This document shows, piece by piece, positions 52,627 through 62,054 of a stretch of DNA of 64,000 bases. A program made the position numbers and the translations under genes. A model generated the notes under the pieces. That model had not been told where the DNA came from, ran no database searches, and was given only the letters and a program-made list of their open reading frames with translations. Each line of letters begins with the position of its first letter. The stretch's first letter is position 1. This stretch comes from Halobacteriales archaeon QS_1_68_20 (lineage in GTDB: Archaea; Halobacteriota; Halobacteria; Halobacteriales; PXRE01), in the NCBI GenBank assembly GCA_003021085.1, contig PXRE01000014.1, positions 80,528-144,527 on the forward strand, in the 5' to 3' direction.

Positions 52627-53090
52627 TCCCGCGTGCCCCCGGTTTCACCTGGATCGGGCCGGAACTGCTCTGGGGGTCCTGGGCGTCGGCGTCTGTACAA
52701 CGGCCGCCGGGCACGTCGAGGCAAATCCAGGGTTCGAGCGGCAGTTCGCGTGCCTCAGTCGTCGGCGATCCACCGCGGCTCCGGCGGTTCCCACGCCGCG
52801 GCGGGAGGCGCCCGTGCCCGGGGCAAGTCCGATCCCGGCGGGCCGACGAGTCCCCCGTTCGCGCAGGACAACCCTCCATCGGGGTTGCCCGGGAGTCCGG
52901 ACGATCGCGCGGCCTGATCGCTCGGATGGCCTCCCGATGACTCGACTTCGGAGTTCGCTCCCCCGTGGTTCTCTCGTCACTCCATTTCCGTCACCCTATT
53001 CAGTCCTAATACTACCATTTTATGCAAAGTTTTAATAATTATACTAACTAGATTAACGCCGTCCCGACAACGGGACGACAGGTGATAGTT
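52627..53090. other. Intergenic region with AT-rich leader of the DCC/Cys-tail gene
   Basis: The first 350 bases are GC-rich with Arg/Pro-rich frames on both strands that lack acidic protein character, so I call no gene. From about 52990 the sequence turns AT-rich (for example TACTACCATTTTATGCAAAG then TTTTAATAATTATACTAACT), which probably holds the promoter of the gene starting at 53091, and a hairpin GTCCCGACAACGGGAC at 53061-53076. Confidence 0.45.
53061..53076. promoter_or_regulatory. Small hairpin in the leader of the DCC/Cys-tail gene
   Basis: GTCCCG and CGGGAC are perfect complements around a four-base ACAA loop, 14 bases before the ATG at 53091. If the RNA starts in the AT-rich patch upstream, the hairpin would lie in the leader and could affect translation. 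Confidence 0.4.
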
Positions 53091-54500
53091 ATGACCACCC
53101 AACCGGAACAACGAACGTCGCCCCCTGTACTGATTTACGACGCTGACTGTTCGCTCTGTCAGGAACTCGCGTACAAGGTTCGAGTCGCATCGGATTCGAC
53201 GATCGACCTCGTGGCGCTCAGCGAACCCGAGGCGGAACGCCTCCTGGCCGAACACTACCCCGACGGCTGGGACGAGGACTTCTACCTCGTCGAAGCGGGC
53301 CGCTGTCACAAAGGCCCGAAAGCACTCCCGCGCATCGCCCGACACGTGGGCCTCCGGTCGTTCGCGGCCCTGGTCGGCGACTACAGCAGTTACAAGCTAC
53401 AGTCGCGGAAGTGCGATCACGATCACGACCACGACGAAGCCGACCACGACGTGACGGCGGAGGCCAACGTCCAGTCCACCAACCGACGGACGGTGATGTC
53501 GTCGATGGGTGCCGCTGCCGTACCGCTTCTGTACCCGACCTCGAAGCTGTCCGGACTGGACAGCCCGCTGTCGCAGTCGCCGCCGGAGGACATCACCGTC
53601 AACGTCGCGACGGTAGAGCCGGACGGCGACGGCGGGTTCACCGTCGACGTCAGCGAGCACCCGGAAGCACTGCGCCGTTCACGTCCGGATCCCAAAGGGA
53701 CGCCCCACGTCGGGATGGAGGACGTCGACGAGCAGGAACTCCACAGTGGTTCGCTGGACGCCGGTGGCTCCGTTCGCATTCGCCGTCAGGACAAGCGGGC
53801 CTTCGTCAAGGAGCCAGACGCGGTCAGCCCGCAAGTCGAACAGGCGCTGGGCCGAAGGGACGAGGCCAGGATCTACAGCATCCAGGTCGACCACGACCGG
53901 TTCGGCATCGGCGTCAACCTCAGTCACGGCTCGATGGTCACCGACGCCGGCCCTACCGAAGGGGCGTCGATGTCGACCCGGATCAACCACGACATCGCCG
54001 AACCGGTCGTCGACTTCGTCACCTACCGGAACGTCGACGCGGGTGACCTCGACCGGCACCTCGACGCCTACGCGGCCGGTATCGGGGCACTCTCGGAGTA
54101 TCACGCCGAGGACGGCAAGCAACGGCTGGCCGACGTCTACCGGGACGTCGTCGAGAACAAGACCGAACTGCGCGATCACGTCAGTGGAACCCTGGACGAC
54201 GACCTCCGTCCGGTCGAGAACCACGTCGCCATCTCCGGCATCCCGGACTTCCTGCAGTACGTCGAGACGCCGAGGGCAGCCGAGCAGGCGTACTTCCACG
54301 CCGACCACGAACACAGCGCAGTGGCCAGCAACGTCGTGAGCGGCATGAGTTGTGGCTGTGCGTGCTGTTGTAACTGTTGCTGTGACTGTGGCTGTGGCTG
54401 TGGCTGTGGTCTCTGTGGCTGTACCTGCGGCTGTGGCTGCTGCTGTGGCTGTGGCTGTAGCTGCGGCTGTGGCTGCTGCTGGACCGACGTCTGCGGATAA
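53091..54500 (+). CDS. DCC thiol-oxidoreductase domain fused to a cysteine-packed C-terminal tail
   Basis: The 469-residue product has: a DCC-family (DUF393) thioredoxin-like domain with YDADCSLCQ (Cys20, Cys23); an Asp/His-rich segment (CDHDHDHDEADHD, about 108-120); a twin-arginine-like run (TNRRTVMSSMGAAAVPLL, about 130-147); an uncharacterised region (150-415); and a tail from Cys421 to Gly469 with 26 cysteines, mostly Cys-Gly-Cys repeats plus CCC blocks. The tail is encoded by repeated GGCTGT units, which could slip in length. DCC proteins are thiol-disulfide oxidoreductases, so the N-terminus might oxidise or reduce the tail. The internal RR run is unusual for export. I do not know the function. 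The ATG at 53091 is the first in-frame Met that leaves the DCC motif near the N-terminus. Confidence 0.68.
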   Translation: MTTQPEQRTSPPVLIYDADCSLCQELAYKVRVASDSTIDLVALSEPEAERLLAEHYPDGWDEDFYLVEAGRCHKGPKALPRIARHVGLRSFAALVGDYSSYKLQSRKCDHDHDHDEADHDVTAEANVQSTNRRTVMSSMGAAAVPLLYPTSKLSGLDSPLSQSPPEDITVNVATVEPDGDGGFTVDVSEHPEALRRSRPDPKGTPHVGMEDVDEQELHSGSLDAGGSVRIRRQDKRAFVKEPDAVSPQVEQALGRRDEARIYSIQVDHDRFGIGVNLSHGSMVTDAGPTEGASMSTRINHDIAEPVVDFVTYRNVDAGDLDRHLDAYAAGIGALSEYHAEDGKQRLADVYRDVVENKTELRDHVSGTLDDDLRPVENHVAISGIPDFLQYVETPRAAEQAYFHADHEHSAVASNVVSGMSCGCACCCNCCCDCGCGCGCGLCGCTCGCGCCCGCGCSCGCGCCWTDVCG

Positions 54501-54745
54501 TCCGCTCCAGCCCGTTTTTCGAGGGACTCCTCGTCTGCTCCGGTCGGACGGCCTATCCACGTTCGTGCGTCCGATCTCCGTTCGTGAGACGATCCCCACG
54601 CACCCGTGGCTCTCCGTCGAGCCACGACCGAACCCGTCCCGCCAGTCGGCGAGGCCGGGGGGCCGGCAGGCGTCGAGGATCGGCACTGTCCGCCGCTCGG
54701 CGCAGTTCCGACACGCAAAAGCCGCCCCACCGCGAACCCCCGGAC

Positions 54746-55066
54746 ATGGTAACGGTGGTCGGGCTGGTCGGGCTGGGGGCGATGATCCTCGTGAACACCG
54801 TCGTCGCCGCCATCGTGACCCGCCTGTTGCGGGTCCGCCTGGAGACGAACTGGGGGAAAGCGGTCTACGTTGCGCTGGTCGTCCCCGTGATTCTCGTGAT
54901 CACTACCGTCCTGCTCGGGATGGTCGCCGGGCCCTCGCTGGGGTCGCGGACGGCGGTGCTGGGGCTGCTCGTGCTCGTCCCGTTCGTGATCGGCGTCAGC
55001 TTCGACCTGCTGTGGATGCCAGCACCCGAGGAGGTCGAACTACCGGCCACCACGGAGGACGACTAG
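54746..55066 (+). CDS. Small membrane protein
   Basis: The 106-residue product ([20 protein letters not shown]) has three transmembrane helices ([56 protein letters not shown]) and a short acidic tail. It ends four bases inside the tmk stop on the other strand. The preceding 245 bases hold no gene that I can support. It is a haloarchaeal membrane protein of unknown function. Confidence 0.6.
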   Translation: MVTVVGLVGLGAMILVNTVVAAIVTRLLRVRLETNWGKAVYVALVVPVILVITTVLLGMVAGPSLGSRTAVLGLLVLVPFVIGVSFDLLWMPAPEEVELPATTEDD

Positions 55067-55641
55067 AGTCGCCGCTGGAGCACCTGTTCGACTTCGTCGA
55101 TGACCGCCTCCGGCGACCGGGTGGCGTCGACGCGGTGGAACCGCTCGGGTTCGCCGTCGACCAGTCGCTCGTAGTTGTCCCGGACCTGCCGGAGGTGCTC
55201 GACCCGCTCGAACTTGTTGCCCCGGTCGCTCCGTGCGGCGGCCGTCTCGGCGTCGACGTCCAGATACAGCGTCAGGTCCGGCGCACGGGTGAACGGCTGG
55301 TGGATGCCCCGGACGTACTCCATCGGGCGCGGGACCACCCCTTCCAGGGTCGCGCCCTGGTATGCGTACCGGGAGTCGGAGTAGCGGTCCGAGATCACCA
55401 GTCGGCCCTCCGCCAGGGCCGGGCGGACCGTCTGCGCGAGGTGGGCGGCGTGGTCGGCCGTGTAGAGGAAGAGTTCGGCCACGGGGTCGGCGTCGTCGTC
55501 GGTCAGCGACCGCCTGACCGCCTCGCCGTACCACGTCTCCGTGGGCTCCCGCGTGAACACCGCGTCGGGGTAGGTGTCCTGCAGCGCCTCCCACACGGTC
55601 GTCTTCCCGCTCCCGTCCAACCCCTCCAGCGTCACGAGCAT
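55063..55641 (-). CDS. tmk: Thymidylate kinase
   Basis: The 192-residue P-loop kinase ([20 protein letters not shown]) has the Walker [12 protein letters not shown], the DRY motif [18 protein letters not shown] and a LID-region helix. It phosphorylates dTMP to dTDP. The tail of the gene overlaps the stop of the membrane protein gene by four bases. Length is normal for archaeal TMK. Confidence 0.94.
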   Translation of the reverse strand: MLVTLEGLDGSGKTTVWEALQDTYPDAVFTREPTETWYGEAVRRSLTDDDADPVAELFLYTADHAAHLAQTVRPALAEGRLVISDRYSDSRYAYQGATLEGVVPRPMEYVRGIHQPFTRAPDLTLYLDVDAETAAARSDRGNKFERVEHLRQVRDNYERLVDGEPERFHRVDATRSPEAVIDEVEQVLQRRL

Positions 55642-55728
55642 ACCGGGGGCTGGGAGTGCGCCCCGCTTACCGCTTTCGCACCGCTCGCGGCAGAAGTGAA
55701 TGGCCCGCCAGCAGGCCGCGCGGCCGCG

Positions 55729-56364
55729 TCACTCGGGGTCGCTGACGAACTTCCCGGCGAGGTCGACGGCCTCCATCAGCGGCATGGCGACGGTCGCCGC
55801 GGGGACGCCGTCGGCCCACCGTTCGTACTCCTCGCGGTCAGGGAACGCCTTCACGTACGGGCAGACCGCGCCGTAGACCTCCGCGATCTTCGGGCCGTCC
55901 GGCGACGGTCCGACCTCCGTGCTGATGCCGAAGGAGACGACGGTCTCCTCGGGGGTGACCGCCAGGTCGCCCTCGCCGGTCGCCTCGGCCTCGATGACCG
56001 TCCCCTCGGGACTCTCGGTGTGAATCTCGGTCGCCGACCCCCTCATCTCGGCCATCAGCAGTGCGTCGTAGAAGCACGCGAAGTAGTACGTCTCGCCGTC
56101 CATCTCGCCCCAGTGGGCCGTCTCCTCCTCGGCGTGACAGAGGTCCTCGAAGTCGACCGACGCGCCGCCGGTGATCCGGCGGTACTCGTCGATCCAGTCC
56201 CGGAGCGTCTCCGCCGACTCCATCCCCATGAACTCCTCGATGGTCGCCTGGACGTCCCCGGGGAGCGGTTCGTCGATTACGGGGGCCGATCCCAGCCACC
56301 TGTCGTCTGCAACACGTTGCTCGCCGTCGGCCGGGGCCGTCCCGGCGCTCGCGTCTTCGGACAT
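55729..56364 (-). CDS. MerB-like alkylmercury lyase homologue
   Basis: The 211-residue product resembles organomercurial lyase MerB: YYFACFYDALLM keeps the Cys (97) and Asp (100) that correspond to the catalytic Cys96-Asp99 pair, and GAVCPYVKAFPD keeps a Cys (168) corresponding to Cys159; the middle Cys of MerB (117) is replaced. Numbering of MerB is from memory. The N-terminus up to residue 45 is acidic and unstructured. It may protonolyse a carbon-metal bond, but loss of a mercury resistance context means the substrate is unclear. It is divergent from an HxlR regulator, 76 bases apart. Confidence 0.65.
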   Translation of the reverse strand: MSEDASAGTAPADGEQRVADDRWLGSAPVIDEPLPGDVQATIEEFMGMESAETLRDWIDEYRRITGGASVDFEDLCHAEEETAHWGEMDGETYYFACFYDALLMAEMRGSATEIHTESPEGTVIEAEATGEGDLAVTPEETVVSFGISTEVGPSPDGPKIAEVYGAVCPYVKAFPDREEYERWADGVPAATVAMPLMEAVDLAGKFVSDPE

Positions 56365-56440
56365 ACGGTATCACTTTGAAACCTGAAGAATATATACTGT
56401 CGAGTCCGAAGTTTTGGTCGAAATTCGGTGAACCAAAGCT

Positions 56441-56809
56441 ATGGCAAAATCCGACAGCTCACCCCCTGACTCGCTAGATTCGCTCCCGGCGGACGTCGAA
56501 TGCTACTGTCAGCTCGACGGCGTGATCGACCTCCTCAGTCGGCAGTACGCCATGCAGGTCATCTGCCTGGTGGGGGCCATCGGGCCGGCCCGGTACGGCG
56601 ACATCGAGTCCGCGTTCGACGGCGTCAGCAGTTCGACGCTGTCGACCCGGCTCAGCGAACTCGTCGACGCTGGCTACCTGTCCAGACACCAGCACGAGGA
56701 GATTCCGCCCCGGGTGGAGTACGAACTCACCGCGTCGGGCGCGCAGCTGTGCGAGCGACTCCAGCCGCTGCTGGAGTGGGCCGGCCAGCAGGGCGACCTG
56801 CCGTCGTGA
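56441..56809 (+). CDS. HxlR-type winged-helix regulator
   Basis: The 122-residue product (DVECYCQLDGVIDLLSRQYA, MQVICLVGAI) has an HxlR fold with recognition segment SSTLSTRLSELVDAGYLSRH and a PPRVEYELTASGAQL wing. The N-terminal C-x-C pair (CYC) is shared with a paralogue at 62.1 kb and might sense metal or thiol, which I infer only. It is divergent from the MerB-like gene and probably controls it. Its stop is 35 bases from the end of the RND gene. Confidence 0.85.
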   Translation: MAKSDSSPPDSLDSLPADVECYCQLDGVIDLLSRQYAMQVICLVGAIGPARYGDIESAFDGVSSSTLSTRLSELVDAGYLSRHQHEEIPPRVEYELTASGAQLCERLQPLLEWAGQQGDLPS

Positions 56810-56843
56810 TCGGTCTCGAAGGAGAAGTCGAACGGTGTGGGCG

Positions 56844-59399
56844 TCAGTCCTCGCCGGGTTCACCGGCCACCGAAGCGACCTCGCGCTCCGTCGCCGATTC
56901 CACGTCCGGTCCCAGGTAGCGCGCCCAGACGACGAGCATGCTGGGCAACACGAGGACGCTCCCCAGGAAGGCGTAGACGATCATGATGGCGGTGATCGTC
57001 CCGAACTGCTGGAGCGTCGGGAACAGCGAGAAGCCGAGCACGCCGAAGCCCGCGGCGGTGGTCACGGCGCTACCCAGAAGCGCCGAACCCGTGCCCTTGG
57101 TAGTCGTGACGATTGCATCCATGATGTCGTTCGCGTCCTCCAGTTCTATGCTGAACCGCTCGCTGATGTGGATGCTGTAGTCGATCCCGATCCCGATGGT
57201 GACGCTGGCGACGATGGTTGTCAGGACGCTCAGCGGGTACCCGAGGAAGTACATCGTCGCGATGATCCAGCTCACGACGAACAGGACCGGGAGCATCGTG
57301 ACGAGCCCGAGCGTCGCGCTGTCGTGGACGACCCGGTAGACGATCATCAGCAGTCCGACGACGGCCAGCAGCGTGATCAGGAGGCCGACCAGGAGGGTCT
57401 CCAGCAGGTAATCCTGGATCAGCTGGTTGATGATCGGCTCCCCGGTGGCAGTCACCGTAAAGCCGTCGCCCTCCAGGACGGCGGTGACCTCATCCATCTG
57501 GGCGATCACCTCTTCGCCCTGGGCCTCGGAGTTGACCGAGACGGCCATCCGGGTAGCCACGTACTCGCCGTCCTCCCGGTGAAGCACGCTGGAGGCTTCG
57601 TCGGGAGCGACCTCGTACAGTTCGTCGTAGAGGGCTTCGAGGTTCTGGTCGGGGACGCCGTCGCCGTCGGTGTCTGCGGCGGCGAACGACTCGCGGAACG
57701 AGTCGTCCCGGGCGGCGACCCGCTCCATCACCGTCAGCAGGCTCTCGGTCCGCGGTTCGCCGTTGGCGAGGATGATGGTGGCCTCCTGGTCACCGGCTTC
57801 GGACACCGCCCGGTCGATCCGTTGGAGCGTGTCCGGGTTCGTCACGTCGCCCTCGATCAGGAACTCGACCTGGGAGTCGTGACGGACGAAGTTCTCGTTG
57901 GCGAACCGCAGGTCCTCGCGGACGGAGTACTCCGAGGGTTGCAGTCCCTCCGGCAGGCTCTCGGTCCACTCGGGAGCGCCCTCCGCGATGTTGTCCTCGG
58001 GTTCGAACGAGGTGCTCACCTGCGTCGCGGCCAGCGTCGTGCCGGCGGTCAGCAACAGCGTCAGGAGGATGACCGCCACGGGCGCCTTCCGGGCGGCCGA
58101 GGAACCGAGCGAGAGCAGTTTCGCGGCCCGCCCGCTGCCGGTACCGATCGCGCGTTTGTTGCGGTCGAGCCCGAACCGTTCGAGCAACGCGTCCAGTTCG
58201 GCCTTCAGCGGTGGGAGCAACAGCGCGAAGACGACGAACGCGCCGACGATCCCGATGGCCGCGATGATCCCGAGTTCCTGGACCGGCTGGACCGGGCTCA
58301 CGAGGTTCGACAGGAAGCCGATCGCGGTCGTCATGGTCACCCAGACCAGCGCCACGCCGACGCCGATCAGGGCGACCTTCATCGACGGGACGACCCCGTT
58401 GCCGGTGGTGCTGCGGTGCTCGCGGTACCGCATGAAGACGTGGATGCAGTAGTCGATCGACAGCCCCATCAGCAACACCGGGATGGCGATCAACACTGGG
58501 TTGAACGGGATGCCGACCCAGCCGAGCGCGCCGAACGTCCACAGCTGGACGAGCACGACACCGACCAGGCTGAGCACGATGTCCAGCAGGTCCCGGTAGA
58601 CCAGGATCAGGGTCACGACGACGAACAGCAACGCCAGCGGCCCGACGATCTTGATGGAGTCCTTCTGGGACTGGGACTGCTCGTCGGTGATGAGACCGTT
58701 CCCGACGACCACGATCTCGTTACCGGCGTCGCTGTCGGCGGCGATCGACTCCATCGTCAGCTGCGAGTCGACGATCGAGTCGGGGGCGTTCCCGGTCATG
58801 CCGACGGAGTCCGTCGTCTGGAAGACGACGATCATCGTCGACGACGCCTCCGTGGACCCGCTCTCGTAGTCGTTGGGCATCAGGGCGAACGCGTCCGAGG
58901 AGCCCTGCCTGTCCTCGTCGAGGACCTGCTCGACGATGGCGTCGATCTGCTCCTGGTCCATCGCCTCGAGGGCCGCGATCTGCTGGTCGAGGGTCGGCGA
59001 TGTCATCTCCGGGCGCTGGGTCCGGATCGCCGTCGTGGCGATGACGTTGGCGATCCCGACGGTCGGCTGGTCCTCCCGGAGCGTCGGGCCGATGGTCGCA
59101 TTGGTCCTGATCTCCTTCTGTAACTCCAGGGACTCGATCAGCGACTCCTTGGCGAGGACGTTGTCGTCCTTGACGATGACCTGCGCGACGGTCTGGTTCT
59201 CGGGCCCGGTGGAGAAGTTCGACTCGACGTAATCGAGTTTCTCCTCCTCCTCGACGCCGATCTCGAACTGCTGGAGCGACTGCTCCTGTTCGAGACCGGA
59301 GACCCCGGAGGCGACCCCGAGGATCGTCACCAGCAGGACGGCGACCAGGATCCGCCTGTGCTCGACGACGCCACCGAAGACCCGGTCGCTCAGCCCCAT
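56844..59399 (-). CDS. RND-superfamily (MMPL/HAE3) exporter
   Basis: The 851-residue protein has two symmetric halves, each with a large external loop and six transmembrane helices; sterol-sensing-like segments occur twice (SVTIGIGIDYSIHISERFSI and IPVLLMGLSIDYCIHVFMRY). Family members move hydrophobic molecules such as lipids, hopanoids or drugs using the proton gradient. Archaeal members of the HAE3 group have unknown substrates. It lies downstream of the HxlR gene on the other strand. Confidence 0.87.
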   Translation of the reverse strand: MGLSDRVFGGVVEHRRILVAVLLVTILGVASGVSGLEQEQSLQQFEIGVEEEEKLDYVESNFSTGPENQTVAQVIVKDDNVLAKESLIESLELQKEIRTNATIGPTLREDQPTVGIANVIATTAIRTQRPEMTSPTLDQQIAALEAMDQEQIDAIVEQVLDEDRQGSSDAFALMPNDYESGSTEASSTMIVVFQTTDSVGMTGNAPDSIVDSQLTMESIAADSDAGNEIVVVGNGLITDEQSQSQKDSIKIVGPLALLFVVVTLILVYRDLLDIVLSLVGVVLVQLWTFGALGWVGIPFNPVLIAIPVLLMGLSIDYCIHVFMRYREHRSTTGNGVVPSMKVALIGVGVALVWVTMTTAIGFLSNLVSPVQPVQELGIIAAIGIVGAFVVFALLLPPLKAELDALLERFGLDRNKRAIGTGSGRAAKLLSLGSSAARKAPVAVILLTLLLTAGTTLAATQVSTSFEPEDNIAEGAPEWTESLPEGLQPSEYSVREDLRFANENFVRHDSQVEFLIEGDVTNPDTLQRIDRAVSEAGDQEATIILANGEPRTESLLTVMERVAARDDSFRESFAAADTDGDGVPDQNLEALYDELYEVAPDEASSVLHREDGEYVATRMAVSVNSEAQGEEVIAQMDEVTAVLEGDGFTVTATGEPIINQLIQDYLLETLLVGLLITLLAVVGLLMIVYRVVHDSATLGLVTMLPVLFVVSWIIATMYFLGYPLSVLTTIVASVTIGIGIDYSIHISERFSIELEDANDIMDAIVTTTKGTGSALLGSAVTTAAGFGVLGFSLFPTLQQFGTITAIMIVYAFLGSVLVLPSMLVVWARYLGPDVESATEREVASVAGEPGED

Positions 59400-59706
59400 C
59401 GGACCCCCCCGTCGCGTCGTCGCCGCGAGCTAGCGCACGGACGGTCGAGGTCGCGACCCCGGCTGCCGGGATCGGGGGTCGACCGGTCCGGAACCTCAGC
59501 GTCGGGTATTACGCCGTGGTGGCGAATCTCGGTGCTGTCGCCCCTGTTCATGTGTGGATGTACTGTTCGTCCCCTCACCTAAATATCCATTGTATTTGAC
59601 GTAATAAAGTGGCTTTGAAGAACCAAAAAATAGGCAGACACCCGTCGAGGAGTTAGTTTTCGTTCTCAAAACGACGGATGTGGGCGAAAAACGAGGGATC
59701 GGGCGT
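59400..59706. other. Intergenic region between the RND and bat-type genes
   Basis: About 307 bases, the part near 59580-59640 being AT-rich (TCCATTGTATTTGACGTAAT), with no gene. It should contain the RND promoter, whose start at 59399 reads to the left. No repeat or RNA recognised. Confidence 0.35.
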
Positions 59707-60342
59707 CTATTCGGTCCCGACCAGCGCGTGTTCGAGGACGTTCTTCTCGGCGCGCTGGAGGTGTTCCGCGACAGTCGACTCGTCGATGCCGAGGTCGTCG
59801 GCCAGTTCCGAGAGCGTCGTCTCGCGGGGAGTCTCGTAGTACCCCTCGCGATAGGCGTGCAGGATGATGTCGCTCTGCCTGGAGGTCAGTGCCTTCCGTG
59901 CGTCGCTCACGCTCCCTTCGTAATCCCTGATTCGCAGTACCTCACAGGCGAGATCCGTGTTCTGGATTCGGGTCCCGATCTGCTGGATGACCGAGTGTTC
60001 GGCGATGACCGACAGTTCGAGTCCGTCCGCTCGAACCGAAACGTCGTGTCCACAGACGACCGTCACCGGGCATCCGTCGATGAACGTCACCGGGAGGTCC
60101 GCGACCAGGAGGTACTCCGGGGTCGACTTGGATAGCCGCTGGAAGTCGAGCACCGCTTCGTCGTCTGTAACTACCGATTCGTCGACATCGTCGTTGAGAA
60201 GCACCCGAAACGCCAGCTTGTCGTGATGGCACGAGACGACCGACAGGTCACGGATTCCGACGTCCCGGAACTCCCGAACGGCACCGCCGACGAACCGATC
60301 GTCTAACACGTTGTTCGGGATAAATACTTCGAGCTCTCGCAT
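59707..60342 (-). CDS. Bat-type HTH transcriptional regulator
   Basis: The 211-residue product ends in the haloarchaeal HTH_10 (bacterioopsin-activator type) domain: KALTSRQSDIILHAYREGYY then PRETTLSELADDLGIDEST and EHLQRAEKNVLEHAL. The N-terminal 140 residues (residues 1-140) form a ligand or interaction domain I cannot name. It is preceded by an AT-rich promoter and stands alone. It is not near the opsin homologue at 47.5 kb. Confidence 0.87.
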   Translation of the reverse strand: MRELEVFIPNNVLDDRFVGGAVREFRDVGIRDLSVVSCHHDKLAFRVLLNDDVDESVVTDDEAVLDFQRLSKSTPEYLLVADLPVTFIDGCPVTVVCGHDVSVRADGLELSVIAEHSVIQQIGTRIQNTDLACEVLRIRDYEGSVSDARKALTSRQSDIILHAYREGYYETPRETTLSELADDLGIDESTVAEHLQRAEKNVLEHALVGTE

Positions 60343-60454
60343 CTACTCGTGTTAGATCATCTCAACTTATAAAAATATCCCGAAATTTTTATCTAATTTC
60401 ATCACCTTAAAAACAAGTCTTCGAGAATCGGGGAACGGTCGTGGTTTTCCGCGG

Positions 60455-61846
60455 TTATCGGTCCGGGTTGGGTCGGGGGAACGCCCGGACGTCGCGGGGC
60501 GGCATCAGGTAGGTGCCGCGACGCTTCGTTTCGAGGTACCCGAGGATGCCGTGGTCCTCCAGCGGGAGTTCCTCCTCGGCGCGCTGGTCGCCCTCGGGGT
60601 CGATGAACGACATGTGCTGGCGCACCGTGATGAAGTCCTCCACGGACTTCTGCAGGGAGACGAACTGCAGGTGCGGGTGGTTCTCGTGGGTCGACGGGAC
60701 GTCACGGCGGAGGAGCGGCGGCAGGGGGTCCCTGGCCCGCGCGAGTTTCTGGGCGTGGCCGACGACGCCTTTCTGCTCGCTGTCCTCGCCGGCCTTCCGG
60801 GCGAGGCTGATCATCGGTTCGTCCTCGGTGCCACTCCGCGGCGGGAGGTTCCGGCCGTGCTTGCCGGTCTCCTCGGGCGTGTGGTGGGGACTGTACATCC
60901 GGTGGATCTGGTCCTCGTGCTCGTGGTCGTCGTACCAGGCCTTGATGTCGTCCTTGATGAGCGAGGCCTGCACGATCGTCCCACCCTCGAACGGGTTGTC
61001 CTCGTCGGTGAACGTCACGTGGTCCTGGTGGGGCTGGCTGTCGGTGAACAGCGACTTGAACCCGAAGAAGACCGGCGCGTCGCGTGGCACCGGGTTCTCG
61101 CCGGGCACGTCTTCCTCGAACCGGTTGTGCGGCTTGGACTTGCCCCAGTTGGACTTGCGGATGCCGCCGACGCGCTGGTCCACGAACCCGGTGCGGCGGT
61201 GTGAAACCTCGAAGATGCCGCTCATGTCCGTCTCGACGTCGACGCCGTTGACGGTGTCGCCTTCGCCCAGCAGGGCCTGCTCGGCCCGGAGCACGGCCTG
61301 CGGGTGGTCGCTGGTGAGGTGGACGTGCACGTCGTCGTCCTCGGCGACGGCGTCCTCGCGGTCCTTCTGCAGGTCGGCCTCCTCGATCACCTCTTCGGGG
61401 TACCGCAGGTCTATCTGCTCGGGGAGGTCCTCGTCGAACCGGTCGAAGTACCGCTGGGAGTAGCTAACAGTAAACAGGAGACCGTGGTTGCTCCACTCGT
61501 AGGCGCGCTCGAACGTCTCCAGCGTCGCGGCCAGTTCCTGGCGGTCGGATTCGCTGGGCGTCCCCTCCTTGGCGTAGTCGAGGTGGAGGAAGACGTGGTG
61601 CTCCGGCAGGGCCCGGATGCCGTTGCCGCTGGTCCGGAGGAACTCCACCCAGGCGTGCTGGCGCTCCGCGGCGTCGGTGCGCTCGAACTCCCAGGGTGCG
61701 TAGTCCCGGGGCTTGCGCGGCGACTGGTCGGTGTGGGCGCTGACGGCCGCGACCGACGACGCGCCGCCGATTGCTACCGCCGCTTTCATGAAGTCGCGTT
61801 TGGACAGGCGGTCCTTGTCTCCGCCACCGCTATGGCTGCATGGCAT
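60455..61846 (-). CDS. Tat-exported DyP-type peroxidase-like protein
   Basis: The 463-residue product has a Tat signal (SKRDFMKAAVAIGGASSVAA) and a body that resembles dye-decolorising peroxidases: SYSQRYFDRFDEDLPEQ, HVHLTSDHPQAVLRAEQALL and the SHRRTGFVDQRVGGIRKSNW region near the haem edge. His- and Asp-rich linkers (DHEHEDQIHRMYSPHHTPEE) are halophile-specific. The expected catalytic Asp-x-x-x-Arg pair and the distal GxxDG could not be fixed by eye, so the peroxidase call is moderate. An AT-rich leader precedes the start. Confidence 0.6.
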   Translation of the reverse strand: MPCSHSGGGDKDRLSKRDFMKAAVAIGGASSVAAVSAHTDQSPRKPRDYAPWEFERTDAAERQHAWVEFLRTSGNGIRALPEHHVFLHLDYAKEGTPSESDRQELAATLETFERAYEWSNHGLLFTVSYSQRYFDRFDEDLPEQIDLRYPEEVIEEADLQKDREDAVAEDDDVHVHLTSDHPQAVLRAEQALLGEGDTVNGVDVETDMSGIFEVSHRRTGFVDQRVGGIRKSNWGKSKPHNRFEEDVPGENPVPRDAPVFFGFKSLFTDSQPHQDHVTFTDEDNPFEGGTIVQASLIKDDIKAWYDDHEHEDQIHRMYSPHHTPEETGKHGRNLPPRSGTEDEPMISLARKAGEDSEQKGVVGHAQKLARARDPLPPLLRRDVPSTHENHPHLQFVSLQKSVEDFITVRQHMSFIDPEGDQRAEEELPLEDHGILGYLETKRRGTYLMPPRDVRAFPRPNPDR

Positions 61847-62054
61847 GTTGTACTACCGTTAACGTAATATAACCTATAAATTTGCTCCAATATACGGGGC
61901 ATTATTTATAAGCAGGAATTTTTCAGTTCTCTCACTTTCTTCGAGAAATTATCCAAATCGCGGGGCTACGCCGGGGACACCTACACGGACGACTCGCGCG
62001 CGAGTTCGTCGTACCCCGCCGGAGACCCCGGCCCGGCCGGATCCAGCGCCGGGG

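Noticed and set aside
52627..52980. Short frames on both strands before the DCC/Cys-tail gene
   Set aside because: They are Arg/Pro-rich, not acidic as haloarchaeal proteins are, and no start or motif supports them.
54384..54412. GGCTGT microsatellite as a repeat element
   Set aside because: The repeat is part of an open reading frame that encodes the Cys-Gly-Cys tail; it is a coding consequence, though slippage is possible.
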